DNA of 64,000 nucleotides from Triglochin maritima (Eukaryota; Streptophyta; Magnoliopsida; Alismatales; Juncaginaceae). The notes under the pieces are model-generated. The model ran no database searches. It was given only the letters and a program-made list of their open reading frames with translations, and was not told where the DNA came from. The translations under genes were made by a program, and so were the position numbers. The stretch spans positions 16,210,542 to 16,274,541 of the forward strand of contig OY821791.1 in assembly GCA_963682175.1 (NCBI GenBank). The letters are read 5' to 3'. Of this stretch, positions 21,438 through 31,296 are shown one piece after another (position 1 is the first letter of the stretch; every line of letters starts with the position of its first letter).

Positions 21438-22764
21438 TGATTGATCGCTTTAATAACCGCAAGTGCATGACCTCGGTGAAGATGTGGCAAATACGGGTTG
21501 AACCTCAAGGAGTTGTGAGTGCTATTATGACTACTATACTCGAGTAGGAAAGGAGAGAGGAGAATGAGGGGATTATGCTAAACTAATCAACAATTAAACT
21601 AAATCCCCATGGAGTGGAGGTTCATAGGTATGTGTGTGTGAGTGGTTCTTGATTACATGAGGCACAAGTGTGTAAAGTAGGTGAAATCAACTAGATACTA
21701 GTGTGGAGTCTAATTAACATCAACTACATTACATGAATACATGACTAATATAGATAGACATGAAGTTAAGATGTACTTTGGGTTCTCAAGAATGAACTAA
21801 GTACCTAGTGTGGACATTAGGACATCAATTAACCATCCATACAACTTAATACATTATTGGATTCTCTACTAATCAAGCATCCATACATAACAAACCATTT
21901 GCCAAAAACATGATGATCCATTACAAGCACCATGATTAACTCTAGATCTCGCATGAGAAAAGTACCCAACAAGGACATTTTCCCATCTAATACAAGTTTA
22001 AGCAAGTTACATGCATATATCTACATTAAGCATATGAAATTGCACAAGATAAGAGGAACTCATAACTAACACTTCACATAATCTACATTACCTCCACCCG
22101 AAATGGGGTGGATCTACTCACTAATCATCACTACAAATGTGTAAATTAAGAGATTAAGAGTAAACACGACATAAAAGTCTAACTAGAAAACTAACCAACA
22201 AAATCAAAAAACTAATTATATAGAAAGAAAGTTAATAAGAAGAGGACCATGAATCCAACCTTATATTAAAGAAAATGTGACATTACAACCTTCTTCTAGG
22301 TGTAGACAAATTGGGTAAAACCTAACCTACTCTAATGATGCAACTGAAGAAGAAGAGGAAAGGTAGGAGAAATATTTCTATTTATAAAAGAAAGAGTGGT
22401 ATAGATGAATCTGGAAGCAATGGAATGACTGTAATCGATTTCTCAATGGTTAAAACTTTCAAGCCACGAAAGAAATTTAGGGAGATTTTGGTCAAATGAT
22501 ACGCAACTGGCGTATCTCTTGGCTCCAATCCGTCCCAAATTTTCCTTGAAATTAAGTTCTCTATTTTGCACGTGGGGTGCACTCCAATCCGTTGGTTCGA
22601 GCCGTTTGGTCTTAAATTCTAAAATACTCTTCAAGATCATGGGATTGAGGGATTTTTTCTCCCGAAATATTTTTTATTCATTCAGAGAGTCCCTCTGGGT
22701 TTCATCTGGGTCCTTCCTAAATTGTAGATGGGTCCTTGTTAATGACAAACATGTCCAAGATGCT
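21438..22764 (-). repeat. Family A LTR, diverged and truncated in U3
   Basis: On the minus strand it ends AAAGCGATCAATCA at 21438, with GCACTTGCGGTT and the GGGTGGAGG block (about 22095) in the right order and a TATA-like TTTATAAATAG near 22378. There is no USE motif and no clear CCAATTGG palindrome. The start of U3 is missing. Confidence 0.7.
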
Positions 22765-23490
22765 TCAGCAAGTGATACCAGATCCGGAGATCAAGTAATT
22801 CCATATAATGAAGACCACAATGCCCAGCAAGTGATACCAGATCCGGAGATCCAGTTCCTCCTACTATCGACGAGGCAGGTGACGCCGATCCGGTCATGAC
22901 GGTTTAAACTCGATCACTCTCCTAGTGCGTCCGAAATCCTAGGGCTAATGTCTACGTGCTTTTAGAATTAAGGCTTAGATTAAGAGTGATTTTTTGGGCA
23001 AAGGAAAGGGTGGTGAAATCTCCCACCTTATCTTGTATGGGATAACCCCTCCTTAGTAGCATTTTGAGTCTTAATCTAGAAATCAACTCTCCAATCAAAC
23101 GATCAACTAACTCTTATCATGATGCACCTTACTAACTAATGCATGCTTTAACTATGCATGAATGAGAGAATTGGGTACACTTACCTCACCCCAGCAATCA
23201 ACAACAAAAAATGTAAAGCAAAGAATAGACAAATGCGTGAAAGGCTACAAATGATGCATGACCTAGATGACAATCAATCTAATCTTTTGCTTTGAATTTT
23301 AAGGTCCAAGTTGATTAAAGAGACATAATTGTTAATCTAGGAGCAAAACTACAAGTCAAAACAATCCAAATTGAGCTCCCAGATATCCAAGTGAATGTAG
23401 AAACAACCTATTAAAAAAAGAGGAAATTTTGAGCTCCCAGGCCACCAATTGGTGGTCCAGAACCGCTGATTGGCGATCAGGTATGCCGTC
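22765..23490 (-). other. Family A leader fragment
   Basis: The reverse complement of the leader at 27230-27900, including the CCAATTGG-type palindrome at about 23443, GAGGTAAGTG, the GGTGG...TTTCACC block and GATCTCCGGATCTGG. A 26-bp piece (AGCAAGTGATACCAG...) is present twice at 22768 and 22825. Confidence 0.7.
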
Positions 23491-23703
23491 AACTATGAGG
23501 TCCAAGTCAGAGCTTGGGAAGTGTTGGGGTTGGGTGGTGATGGGCTGAGAATGAGTCCAATGATTTGGAGAAAGGTGTTGGTAGAATTATGGATATTGGG
23601 GAAAAGGATACTGGGGTGGAAATGATGTATAAGAGTTTGAATAAGAATTATCTCCCCACGAATCCATCCCTCTCGGGTTGTACGCGGAAGTGTAAGGGTC
23701 ATA

Positions 23704-24105
23704 TTAAGCATTTTGGGAAAATGTGTGCTCATACTCAGGATCTGAGGGAACATAAGGACATTCCCCAAGAACATGACCACTCAACCCGCAATAGTCACAC
23801 GCTACAACTACTAGAGCTACCGGCGCACTCATGTCATCTACCACATGCATGAAAGAAGCCAAAGGTTCTTGAATTGTCTTAGTTTGATGACCAACATATG
23901 ATCTGACATAACTAGATGGTTGTCTAGCAGTCGGTGCCTCTCTCATATTACCCCAATATGAAGATTTCTCAGCAACACAATTAAGATTGTCCCAACCATA
24001 CAGGATGTTTGTCTGAGGCACCACAGGTTGCATGGGTCCTGAATACCCAATAAAATTTTCCTGGTCCCAATAATGATATGGATGGTCGCCTATATAGCCA
24101 TCCAT
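23704..24105 (-). CDS. Short Gag with CCHC zinc knuckle
   Basis: An ATG at 24105 opens an uninterrupted 133-residue frame that starts MDGYIGDHPYHYWDQ and holds one retroviral-type knuckle, C-x2-C-x4-H-x4-C, at residues 103-116 (CDYCGLSGHVLGEC). It ends about 17 residues later at a TAA. The homologous frame in the complete element (28199-28870) reads through this position and continues another 90 residues. Homologous C-terminal sequence follows the TAA here too, but with further stops down to 23493. There is no capsid-type Gag domain upstream of the knuckle. The leader upstream is intact for about 580 bp, but the LTR promoter is deleted, so expression is doubtful. The family role would be RNA binding and packaging as a nucleocapsid. 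That role is inferred. Confidence 0.6.
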   Translation of the reverse strand: MDGYIGDHPYHYWDQENFIGYSGPMQPVVPQTNILYGWDNLNCVAEKSSYWGNMREAPTARQPSSYVRSYVGHQTKTIQEPLASFMHVVDDMSAPVALVVVACDYCGLSGHVLGECPYVPSDPEYEHTFSQNA

Positions 24106-24690
24106 CTCTCCAAAGAACTCTCGAGTCGATTACTCTCCCCATCACGAAGCCAAGCTCGCAAAAAGTGCTCGACTCAACCCTAAAATGCTAACAAAGGGGG
24201 TAAAGGGGAGGATACTAGAACGTAGAAGTAGGTGACAAGAAGATGACTCAGAGAAGTAGGGAAGAATTTTTAGAGCTAGCATGGGTAGTGGGTGAAGGTA
24301 GAAGACCTAATCTAGCAAGCACGGCTCAAACAACTTATGGCTATAGGTCCTTAGGCTAGACGACGCCTAACTTCGAGATCACTAGTCTCGACACGCCTCA
24401 CCTCCGTATAATGAAGACCACAGTGCCCAGCAAGTGATACCAGATCCGGAGATCCAGTACTTCCTACTATCGACAAGGCAGGCGACGCCAATCAGGTCAT
24501 GACGGTCTCAACTCAATCACTCTCCTAGTGCATCCGAAAATCCTGGGGCCAATGTCTACTTGCTTAGAATTAAGGCTTTGATTAAGAGTGATTTTGGGGA
24601 CAAAGGAAAGGGTGATGAAATCCCCCACCTTATCTTGTATGGGATAGCCCTTCCTTAGTAGCGTTTTGAGACTAATGCACTACTAAAAAT
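24106..24690 (-). other. Family A leader upstream of the minus-strand gag
   Basis: Reverse complement of 27660-28198, with GATCTCCGGATCTGG, GAGGCGTGTCGAG and the GAGTCGAGCAC block in order. Confidence 0.75.
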
Positions 24691-24744
24691 AGACATAAAC
24701 ACTATAATACATGACCCTCCTAAACCTTATCGGATATGGAGCAA

Positions 24745-25157
24745 AACAGACCGCAAATCAGCAGTCTGGGACCACCAGTTGGCGGTCTATATGCTATGGA
24801 TCTGGTCATGTTTTGGAGTGTGGTTGTGTGACTTTATTTCTTAATTTCTGATGCACCTTAATCGGTTGTGTAGGTTGTGGCCCGAATCTAATTGCCAAAA
24901 TACTCCTCATGATGGTGTGGAGTTTCTTCATTTGCTCGTTCGTTCTTTTGTCTTTACATCCGGGTCCTTCTCTCTTTCATCTTGGTCCAGAAGTCTTGCA
25001 ACTTAGTCATTTTCCATGCTTTTGAGTCCTTTTTGTGTCTCTTCTCTTCAAACCTGCTTATTCCTGAAACTTAAACATTAAACTCGTTACATAGCAATGT
25101 TTAGGGGAAAGATAACGGATATAAGATACAAATGTATGCATGATATGATGTCAATCA
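24745..25157 (-). repeat. Family A LTR, U3 start only
   Basis: On the minus strand it begins TGATTGACATCATATCATG at 25157 and runs to the CCAACTGGTGGT palindrome remnant near 24775, then stops. No TATA box. Confidence 0.8.
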
Positions 25158-25159
25158 TT

Positions 25160-25551
25160 CCTCACCACGTGCCTCCTCGGTAGTACCTACACGTAGACGA
25201 AAATCATCCCCATCTTGGACCACGACCCCAAGCCCAACTAATATTTTGAATCGCCCTGGGTTCGATCCTCCTTCCCGAATTATTCTCTCATCCATTTGCG
25301 CTCTACCTGGTTCACGCACCACACTTTTGGGAGAAAACCAATTTTGCATTTGGCTGGTGTTGGTTTAAGGCAACTCCCACGCTGTCTTGGTGCAACACTT
25401 CCTTTGACTCACTAGCGTTAGCCACCTTTCCACATGGACCGCTATGGCTATTGTCTTGCTCTTCCCCTTCCTTTCCACATGGCACCTTGTGAGGGGTCAT
25501 CTCCTCTCCCCCTGGGAGGACAAGTGGAGCAATAGAATCAGCCTCCTTCAC
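25160..25551 (-). pseudogene. Possible LINE ORF1 fragment
   Basis: Two overlapping minus-strand frames (25551-25312 and 25349-25155) carry an acidic, low-complexity stretch followed by SNPGRFKILVG. Plant LINE ORF1 proteins often end with a similar sRF-x-x-L box after their zinc knuckle. No knuckle is visible. The GC content is higher than in the flanking LTRs. The assignment rests on one short motif, so it is weak. Confidence 0.25.
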
Positions 25552-25557
25552 TCTAGT

Positions 25558-27078
25558 TGGTTGACATCATTTCATGCTCATATTTGTATCTTATATCCAT
25601 TAACTTACACCTAAGTAATGCTACGTGATGAGTTTTATGTTTAGTTTTCAGGAATAAAGAGGTTTGAAGAGAAGAGCCATGAAAGGACCCAAAAGCAGGA
25701 AAAAGGACTTAATTGTGAGACCGGGGGACTAAGATGCAAGGGAGAAGGACCTGAGTGTAAGACCGAAGGACCTAAGAGCAAACAGGAAACTCCACACCAT
25801 CATGGGGAGTATTTTGGTAATTCGACTCGGGTCGGAGCTCCAACACACCAAGTAGATGCATCCAAGACCAAGAAATACTTCAAGCAAAGCCCAACACAAA
25901 AAGCAGACGGATCTGGATCTTATAGACCGCCAATTGGCGGTCCGGATCATCCCAGATGTGCTAAGATTTCTAATGGACTTGTATTAATGTTTGTTTAGGC
26001 TATTTTTGTTATTTGTTTAGTCCCACATCGGGGAATTGTCCTGGATTAGCTTTTTCCACGTCTATAAATAGAACTTTTCACCTTCTATTGTAACTACCCA
26101 TTGCTTGGTGACATTCTCTCTACTAAGGAGTGAGCCTTGAAGCAAAAACTCAAGGTGGAGAAGAATGCTACCTTCAATGTGAGTCATTTGTTAATAAAAT
26201 AATTCTTCTAGTTCTTCTAATCTTGTCTTTTAATTTATGCATGCTTGTTTAGTCTTTACTTTCCTTTTAAGCTTCTTTAATATTTCTTGCTTGCTTAGAT
26301 TAATTTCATTTCAGTATTATGTTTCATTTTGTTAATGTAATTAGTGTAATGAGTAGTGAGTAGATCCATCCCCATTTGGGGGGTGGAGAAATATGTAATA
26401 TAATCATGTAGTGTATTAAGTGTGTGTTATCTTAATCTCTTGAGCTTTATATGATTTCCATAACCATCTAATGAGTTTTCACTCTTATCTTTGATATGCT
26501 AATGCTCTTGAATGAAGCTTAACTTATGCTTTGATTAGTGAAACTATTTTATGGGGAATGATAAGGTTAGGATATGGATGGAACACATTTTGTAGTGTAT
26601 GTAATCTTGTGGCGTTTACCTTAGTTAACATCTTGTATGTTTTAATGATGTAGTCTTATCTTAATTCATGTGTAGGCATAGTAGGGTATAGTCTTTATAC
26701 ATGAGTTCATTTAGATTCATTCCAATTATTGTCTTGTATGTTTTATTGATGTAGTCTTATCTTAATTCATGTGGACGCAAAGATGGATGTAGTTTTATGA
26801 TTTCATGCACTACATGTTGTGAGGAGCTTAATTGAACACACACACACACATCTTTCTATTCACATTATTTCTCTACCTCCTATGAGGTTTAGTTTTATTG
26901 CTTATCTTTCATTTCCTTTTAAATCTTAGTGTAGTTTAGTGTAATCAACCTTTCTCTCCTTTCCTTACCACTCGCCTTCGCACAAACCAAACATTGACAC
27001 ACCTCCCAGTGGACGACCCGTATTTGCCACCGCTTCAACGCGGTCGTGCACTTGCGGTTTAAATAAAACGATCAATCA
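25558..27078 (+). repeat. 5' LTR of the complete element
   Basis: Starts TGGTTGACATC (family form TGATTGACATC) and ends CGATCAATCA. It contains the 18-bp palindrome core GACCGCCAATTGGCGGTC at 25925-25942, USE-like motif 26020-26030, TATA 26063-26070, a GGGGGGTGG block at about 26377 and a conserved CTCCCAGTGGACGACCCG block near 27005. It is very similar to the 3' LTR apart from scattered substitutions and small indels. Confidence 0.92.
26020..26070 (+). promoter_or_regulatory. USE-like motif plus TATA box in the 5' LTR
   Basis: GTCCCACATCG at 26020-26030, 32-bp gap, TATAAATA at 26063-26070. It drives, by position, the genomic RNA of the element; the start site would fall about 30 bp after TATA, near 26095. 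Confidence 0.65.
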
Positions 27079-27084
27079 AGTTTT

Positions 27085-27102
27085 TGGCGCCGTTGCCGGG
27101 GA
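27085..27102 (+). other. Primer binding site, tRNA-Asp
   Basis: TGGCGCCGTTGCCGGGGA, six bases after the LTR end, is complementary over all 18 nt to the 3' end of plant tRNA-Asp(GUC) including its CCA. Athila elements commonly use this primer. Confidence 0.92.
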
Positions 27103-28198
27103 GGTGCTTTGTCCAGACGTTGGTTTGGACGATTTGAGTGGTTTTTAATTTTTTGTTTCCAGTTTTTCTTAGTTTCAGGGATCCTAGAGCTCACAGGGAG
27201 GATACTGGAGGAGGTGGAGCACCTAAGAATCAAAAGAGACTGCCAATCAGCGGTCTGAGACTGTCAATTGTGGCCTGGTGAGGGTTTCGTGCTTTGAAAT
27301 TTCTTCTGGTAGTTAGTTCTGTCATTTACGTTATCTGGGAGCCCTATTTTGCATGCTGTGACTTCTAGTTTTCTGCCAGATCATTAATCACTCCTCCATT
27401 AATCAACTTGGCCTTAAAATTCAAAGCAAAAGACTAGACGTTCTTACTTGTTTAGGTCACGCATCATGTACTTGACTTAGGCATATAGTCGTCTTTTCTT
27501 TTAGCTTTATCTTCAGTTGTTGAGTGCTGGCGTGAGGTACGCATTTCCTACACTCATTCATGCATCTTGTATGCCCATGCATTAGTTAGTAGGAATTACA
27601 TCAGGACAAGAGTGAGTTGAGTGTTTGATTGGAGTGATTGATTGCTAGATCTAGGATCAAAACGCTACTAAAGAGGGGCTGTCCCATAAAAGATAAGGTG
27701 GGGGATTTCATCACCCTTTCCTTGGCCCCAAAAATCACTCTTAATCAAGCCTTAACTAAAAGCAAGTAGACATTGGCCCTAGGATTTCGGACGCACTAGG
27801 AGAGTAATCTAGTTGAGACCGCCATGGCCTGATCGGCGTTGCCTACCTTGTCGATAGTAGGAGGTACTAGATCTCCGGATCTGGTATCACTTGCTGGGCA
27901 TTGTGGTCCTCGTTGTAGGGAGGTGAGGCGTGTCGAGGCTAGTGACCTCGAACTTAGGCGTCGTGTAGCCTAAGGACCCATTGCTTTACATTGTTTGAGT
28001 CGTGCTTGCTAGTTAGGCTTCTACCTGATCCCATTACCCACGCTAGCTCTAGGATTCTTCCCTTCTTCTCACCTTCTTCTACGTTATAGTCTCCTCCCAT
28101 TTACACTCTCTGGTAGCGCTTTAGGGTCGAGTCGAGCACTTTTTGCGAGTTTAGCCTCGTGGTGGTGAGAGTGGTCGACTCTCGAGTTCTCTGTTGTG
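27103..28198 (+). other. Leader (5' UTR) of the complete element
   Basis: Non-coding. It holds a decayed palindrome pair (CTGCCAATCAGCGGTCTG, about 27240), a GTGCTGGCGTGAGGTACGC block, GTAGACATTGGCCCTAGGAT, and AGATCTCCGGATCT at about 27870, which can form a short stem-loop. Four other leaders in the window keep the same block order although their gag parts are eroded. Confidence 0.75.
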
Positions 28199-28870
28199 AT
28201 GGATGGTTACATGGGCGACCATCCATATCATTGTTGGGATCAGGACGATTCTCCCTGGTACTCCCGACCCATGCATCCTGGGGTGGCTCAGACTAACACC
28301 CCGTATGATTGGGACAATCTTAATTGTGTGACTGAGCAATCTGCATATTGGGGTGGTATGAGAGAGGCACCGACTGCTAGACCACCATCTAGTTACGTTG
28401 GATCATATGTTGGTCATGAAACTGAGACATTACAAGAATCTTTGGCCTCTTTCATGCATGTGGTAGATGACATGGGTGCACCGGTGGCTCCAGTAGCCAC
28501 ACCGTGTGAGTGTTGTGGGTTGAGTGGTCATGTTATCAGGGAATGTCCTTATGTTGCCCCTGAGACTGAGTATGAGCACACATTTTCCCAAAATGCTCAT
28601 TACGACCATTACGCATCCGCGTACAACCCGAGAGGGTTGGATTCGTGGGGAGAGAATTCTTTTTCAAATTCTTATACATCATTTTCACCCCAGTATCCTC
28701 CTCCCGAATACCCAGGATTCTACCAACACCCCACTTCAAATCATTGGACTCATTCTCAGCCCATCAACACCCAACCCCAATATTTCCCAAGCTCTGACTT
28801 GGACCTCATAGTTGACCGCATACCTGATTCCTTGAAACAAACTCTCCAAACGTTCATGGAAACCACTTAA
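28199..28870 (+). CDS. Gag-like nucleocapsid protein of the complete element
   Basis: The ATG at 28199 opens 223 codons to a TAA at 28868-28870. The first 100 residues (MDGYMGDHPYHCWDQ... then SLASFMHVVDDM) match nothing that I know and are not the usual plant Gag capsid domain. A CCHC knuckle C-x2-C-x4-H-x4-C spans residues 103-116 (CECCGLSGHVIREC). The tail is rich in Tyr, Pro, Ser and Asn. Homologous sequence continues about 60 codons past the stop (METQVSQMTQQ, like the ETQVSQLAQ coil of the Gag at 50126-52678), so the ancestral frame was longer. The protein is far shorter than a normal Athila Gag and lacks protease. RNA binding is likely from the knuckle; packaging is inferred. It lies 1.1 kb downstream of the primer site, with the LTR promoter intact. 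Confidence 0.75.
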   Translation: MDGYMGDHPYHCWDQDDSPWYSRPMHPGVAQTNTPYDWDNLNCVTEQSAYWGGMREAPTARPPSSYVGSYVGHETETLQESLASFMHVVDDMGAPVAPVATPCECCGLSGHVIRECPYVAPETEYEHTFSQNAHYDHYASAYNPRGLDSWGENSFSNSYTSFSPQYPPPEYPGFYQHPTSNHWTHSQPINTQPQYFPSSDLDLIVDRIPDSLKQTLQTFMETT

Positions 28871-28976
28871 AATTTATTGAAGTCCAACTTGAATTCCTTG
28901 CAAACTATGGAAACACAAGTGAGTCAAATGACACAGCAATCACGTGAAAGTGAGGAGGGTAATTTTTCTTGTCAAC

Positions 28977-29648
28977 ATGAGGATTTATCTTCTGGAAATG
29001 GAACCACGACCACATCCACAAATTCAAAGCACAATCTTTCAAAGTCAAACTCCTAGTCAGTCTGAGGGACTTGGGGTTTCAATTCACGATCACTTGGTGG
29101 AGGATTCGATTCCAATTGAGAATACTATGGACCAGCTTCTTTATGAGTCGGCACGGGATTGTGCCTTATCTTCTTGTCCCGTGGCCCTGGAGCCACATGA
29201 TCTTATTGTTGTACCTCCTAAGGACTCACCTCTTGTAGAGCAAGAGCTCCCTAGTCCCCTTAATCTCATACAACCTGATGATAGTTTGCCTCTCACTATT
29301 GTTCCTGATCATCTTACAAATGATGGAACATCAAACAACTACATTGCACATGAGGATATTAGGAGTTCCTTGGAGGATACCTTGGGTATGAGACCCACTT
29401 TTTGTTCGCCTGGTGTGTCGGACATGCCTAACGAGATTCTTGACCTCGTTCCGACGCACCAGCATGTTGGTTGGAGAGTTTGGATTGACGATCATAACTT
29501 CAGCAGCGCAACGGGAGAAACTCTTCTTCCGTTCCCCCTTATTTCCCAAACTCTTGAGAGGTTCAAGCTCTTTCAGTTTGATCCTTTGAATGACACGTCT
29601 TTGCGTCCCATTCATGAACCTCTCATTTCATCTTGTGCTCTTTGTTAA
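28977..29648 (+). pseudogene. Second open frame of the complete element
   Basis: Open for more than 220 codons; the first ATG is at 28977, in a different frame from gag. The first part is likely out of the ancestral frame, because the gag frame itself stays open to about 29056. Residues around CPVALEPHDL match the DLVALEPH repeat tail that follows the protease at 13760-14518, so this is what is left of the region downstream of protease, with the protease itself deleted. Nothing in the rest (PNEILDLVPTHQHVGWRVW, PLISQTLERF) matches a family that I recognise. It is probably a remnant but could be translated if ribosomes reinitiate. Confidence 0.45.
29150..29196 (+). repeat. Two stem-loops homologous to the minisatellite
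   Basis: GGCAC-GGGATT-GTGCC at 29150-29165 and GTGGC-CCTGGA-GCCAC at 29181-29196. Stem sequence and 31-bp offset are the same as at 14350 and 14381, while the loops differ. Confidence 0.75.
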
Positions 29649-31296
29649 GGGGCCCACACATGAGTCTTCTGGCCCCGCGTGGTGTCATGTTCCCTTTCCA
29701 AGTGCATTGACCCACTTTTGAGGTTCCCATTTGATGTCTTTTGACAAATGAAGCTGGGAACATATGTTTGTACATAGTTATATATAATAATAAAAAAAAA
29801 AAGAAAAAAAAAGTACAATAAAAGACTTCTTCTGTGAGCATCGATTGTTGTGGGCTCCAACCCTTGTGTATTTGGGCTCCATCTCTTTCACGTATTTGTA
29901 TCCCTTCTTTAGCATCTCACAGGTTTTGAGGGAATTCGAGTTTGTGTCCATCAACATGACCTTGAACTTCCGTTTGTACTTTATGTTGGTGAGATCTCTC
30001 CTTTTTCATGCATAAATCCATGTAGTATCTTGCTCGCATTAATTGGGGACAATGCATGAAGTAGGTGTGGGGGGGGTGTTTTACGTGTGTACATAGTCGA
30101 GTCTTTTCTTTTGATTTTGTTTTCTTTTGTGTGTATTGATAGGGTCATGTTAGTGTGATGCATTCAATATCGATATATCTGCTTGCCAAGATCCTTGGGT
30201 GACTTGTCTTCTTTTGCTTGCCTAGTGCCTTAAAATTTTCACATTTCTTTCAAATTCTTCATGTGTTTGCGAAAGAAAATGTTTTGTGGGTTTTGCGTGT
30301 GCTTAGCATGTGCAAAACCATTGAGAGGCAAAGTAAAAAGAAAGCTCCCAAAATTATCTTGAACTTGATGCGTTAGGATATCTAGTACAGTGGCTTTAGG
30401 ATTTATCGAGTCGTTAGGATGCACCCCAGTTTCCCTTGGGGGTGAGTAATCATTGGTTTTCAGTGCTCAAACATTTAAAGAAGTCCACCCTGAACCTAGT
30501 GAGTAAATAATTCGTGTCTGTTAACTTAAGGAAGTTTGTTGTAGTCAAGGACCCTTTAAATCTTGTTGTGAGACATTAAGTGTAGGGGTTTTGGTTCATG
30601 TGTAGATAAGAAATAAGTGAGTAGGTGTTCTCTCTTCTCGTACGGCTCCTATCACTTGGGAAAGTAGGTCTGAGGGGAATTTGTGCCTAGTGCTTTCGAG
30701 TCATCTGACTTGGGATGCACCGACCGAACTCCCGTTACACGGGTGGTAGGGATTGCCCTATGTGGAGATTTGGGGAAAGGTGTACGTGATAATGTAAGTC
30801 CTGGGAGAATGAAGCTCCAACTAATAAAAGAAACAAAAATGAGAAAAGAAACAAAAACAAAAAAATGGTAATGCAAATAAGAACCTTGATGGACTTTACA
30901 CTTTGTATCACTTGAGGATGTTGAGGTTGTCCATGTCTTTCACTTAATTCCTTATTTAACTTGCACGAATGGTTCATTAGGTTAGGTGTGTGGACCGATT
31001 ACCTATATAGAGTCGGCCCGTAGGATTACCGCGTCGAATGATCGACAACATATGTCCAACGAGTCCAGTGTCTAGATTGAATAATGCATCTTGTTCGGAT
31101 TTTGTGGGTGTATCCGCTGAAAACCCTCAGGAGACAACACTCCTCCTCCTTGGCAACAAGGAGGTTTAACGACTTGTTGCACGTGCTAAGTGCAACCGTG
31201 ATTCCTACGAAAGTGAGTTAGGATTTCTTGTTTCTCGTTGCTTTTCTCTTTCTTTGTTTTGCTCGGGACTAGCAAAAACTTAGGTGTGGGGGTATT
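29649..31296 (+). other. 3' non-coding region of the complete element
   Basis: Holds an A-rich tract at 29793-29822, CATTGTCCCC-type sequence before an internal polypurine-like tract AGGTGTGGGGGGGG (30063-30076), the GACCGAACTCCCGTTACACGG block at about 30722, paired hairpins (31145-31196) and the terminal polypurine tract (31282-31292) before the 3' LTR. Block order is the same as in 14519-16365. Confidence 0.75.
31145..31196 (+). other. Paired 3' hairpins
   Basis: CCTCCTTG-GCAA-CAAGGAGG at 31145-31164 (perfect 8-bp stem, GNRA loop), then GTTGCAC-GTGCTAA-GTGCAAC at 31176-31196. About 100 nt upstream of the 3' LTR. Confidence 0.78.

Larger units (their letters stand above)
21438..25157 (-). 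mobile_element. Scrambled family A copy
   Basis: Read on the minus strand from 25157: a partial LTR beginning TGATTGACATC; a jump at about 24690 into the leader; leader; gag (24105-23493); a jump at about 23490 back to the start of a leader; then at about 22765 a jump into another LTR ending at 21438. No 5-bp flank match (TACAC versus TTCCT). At least three deletions or template switches, or two nested copies, are needed. A CACTACTAAAAATAG scrap at about 24678 lies in the first junction. Confidence 0.7.

Noticed and set aside
27085..27102. A tRNA gene fragment
   Set aside because: Only the 18-nt complement of the tRNA-Asp 3' end is present, at the primer-site position after an LTR; no cloverleaf.
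28196..28198. GTG as an earlier gag start
   Set aside because: The ATG immediately after it (28199) is the conserved start in the other two gag copies; plant nuclear genes rarely start at GTG.
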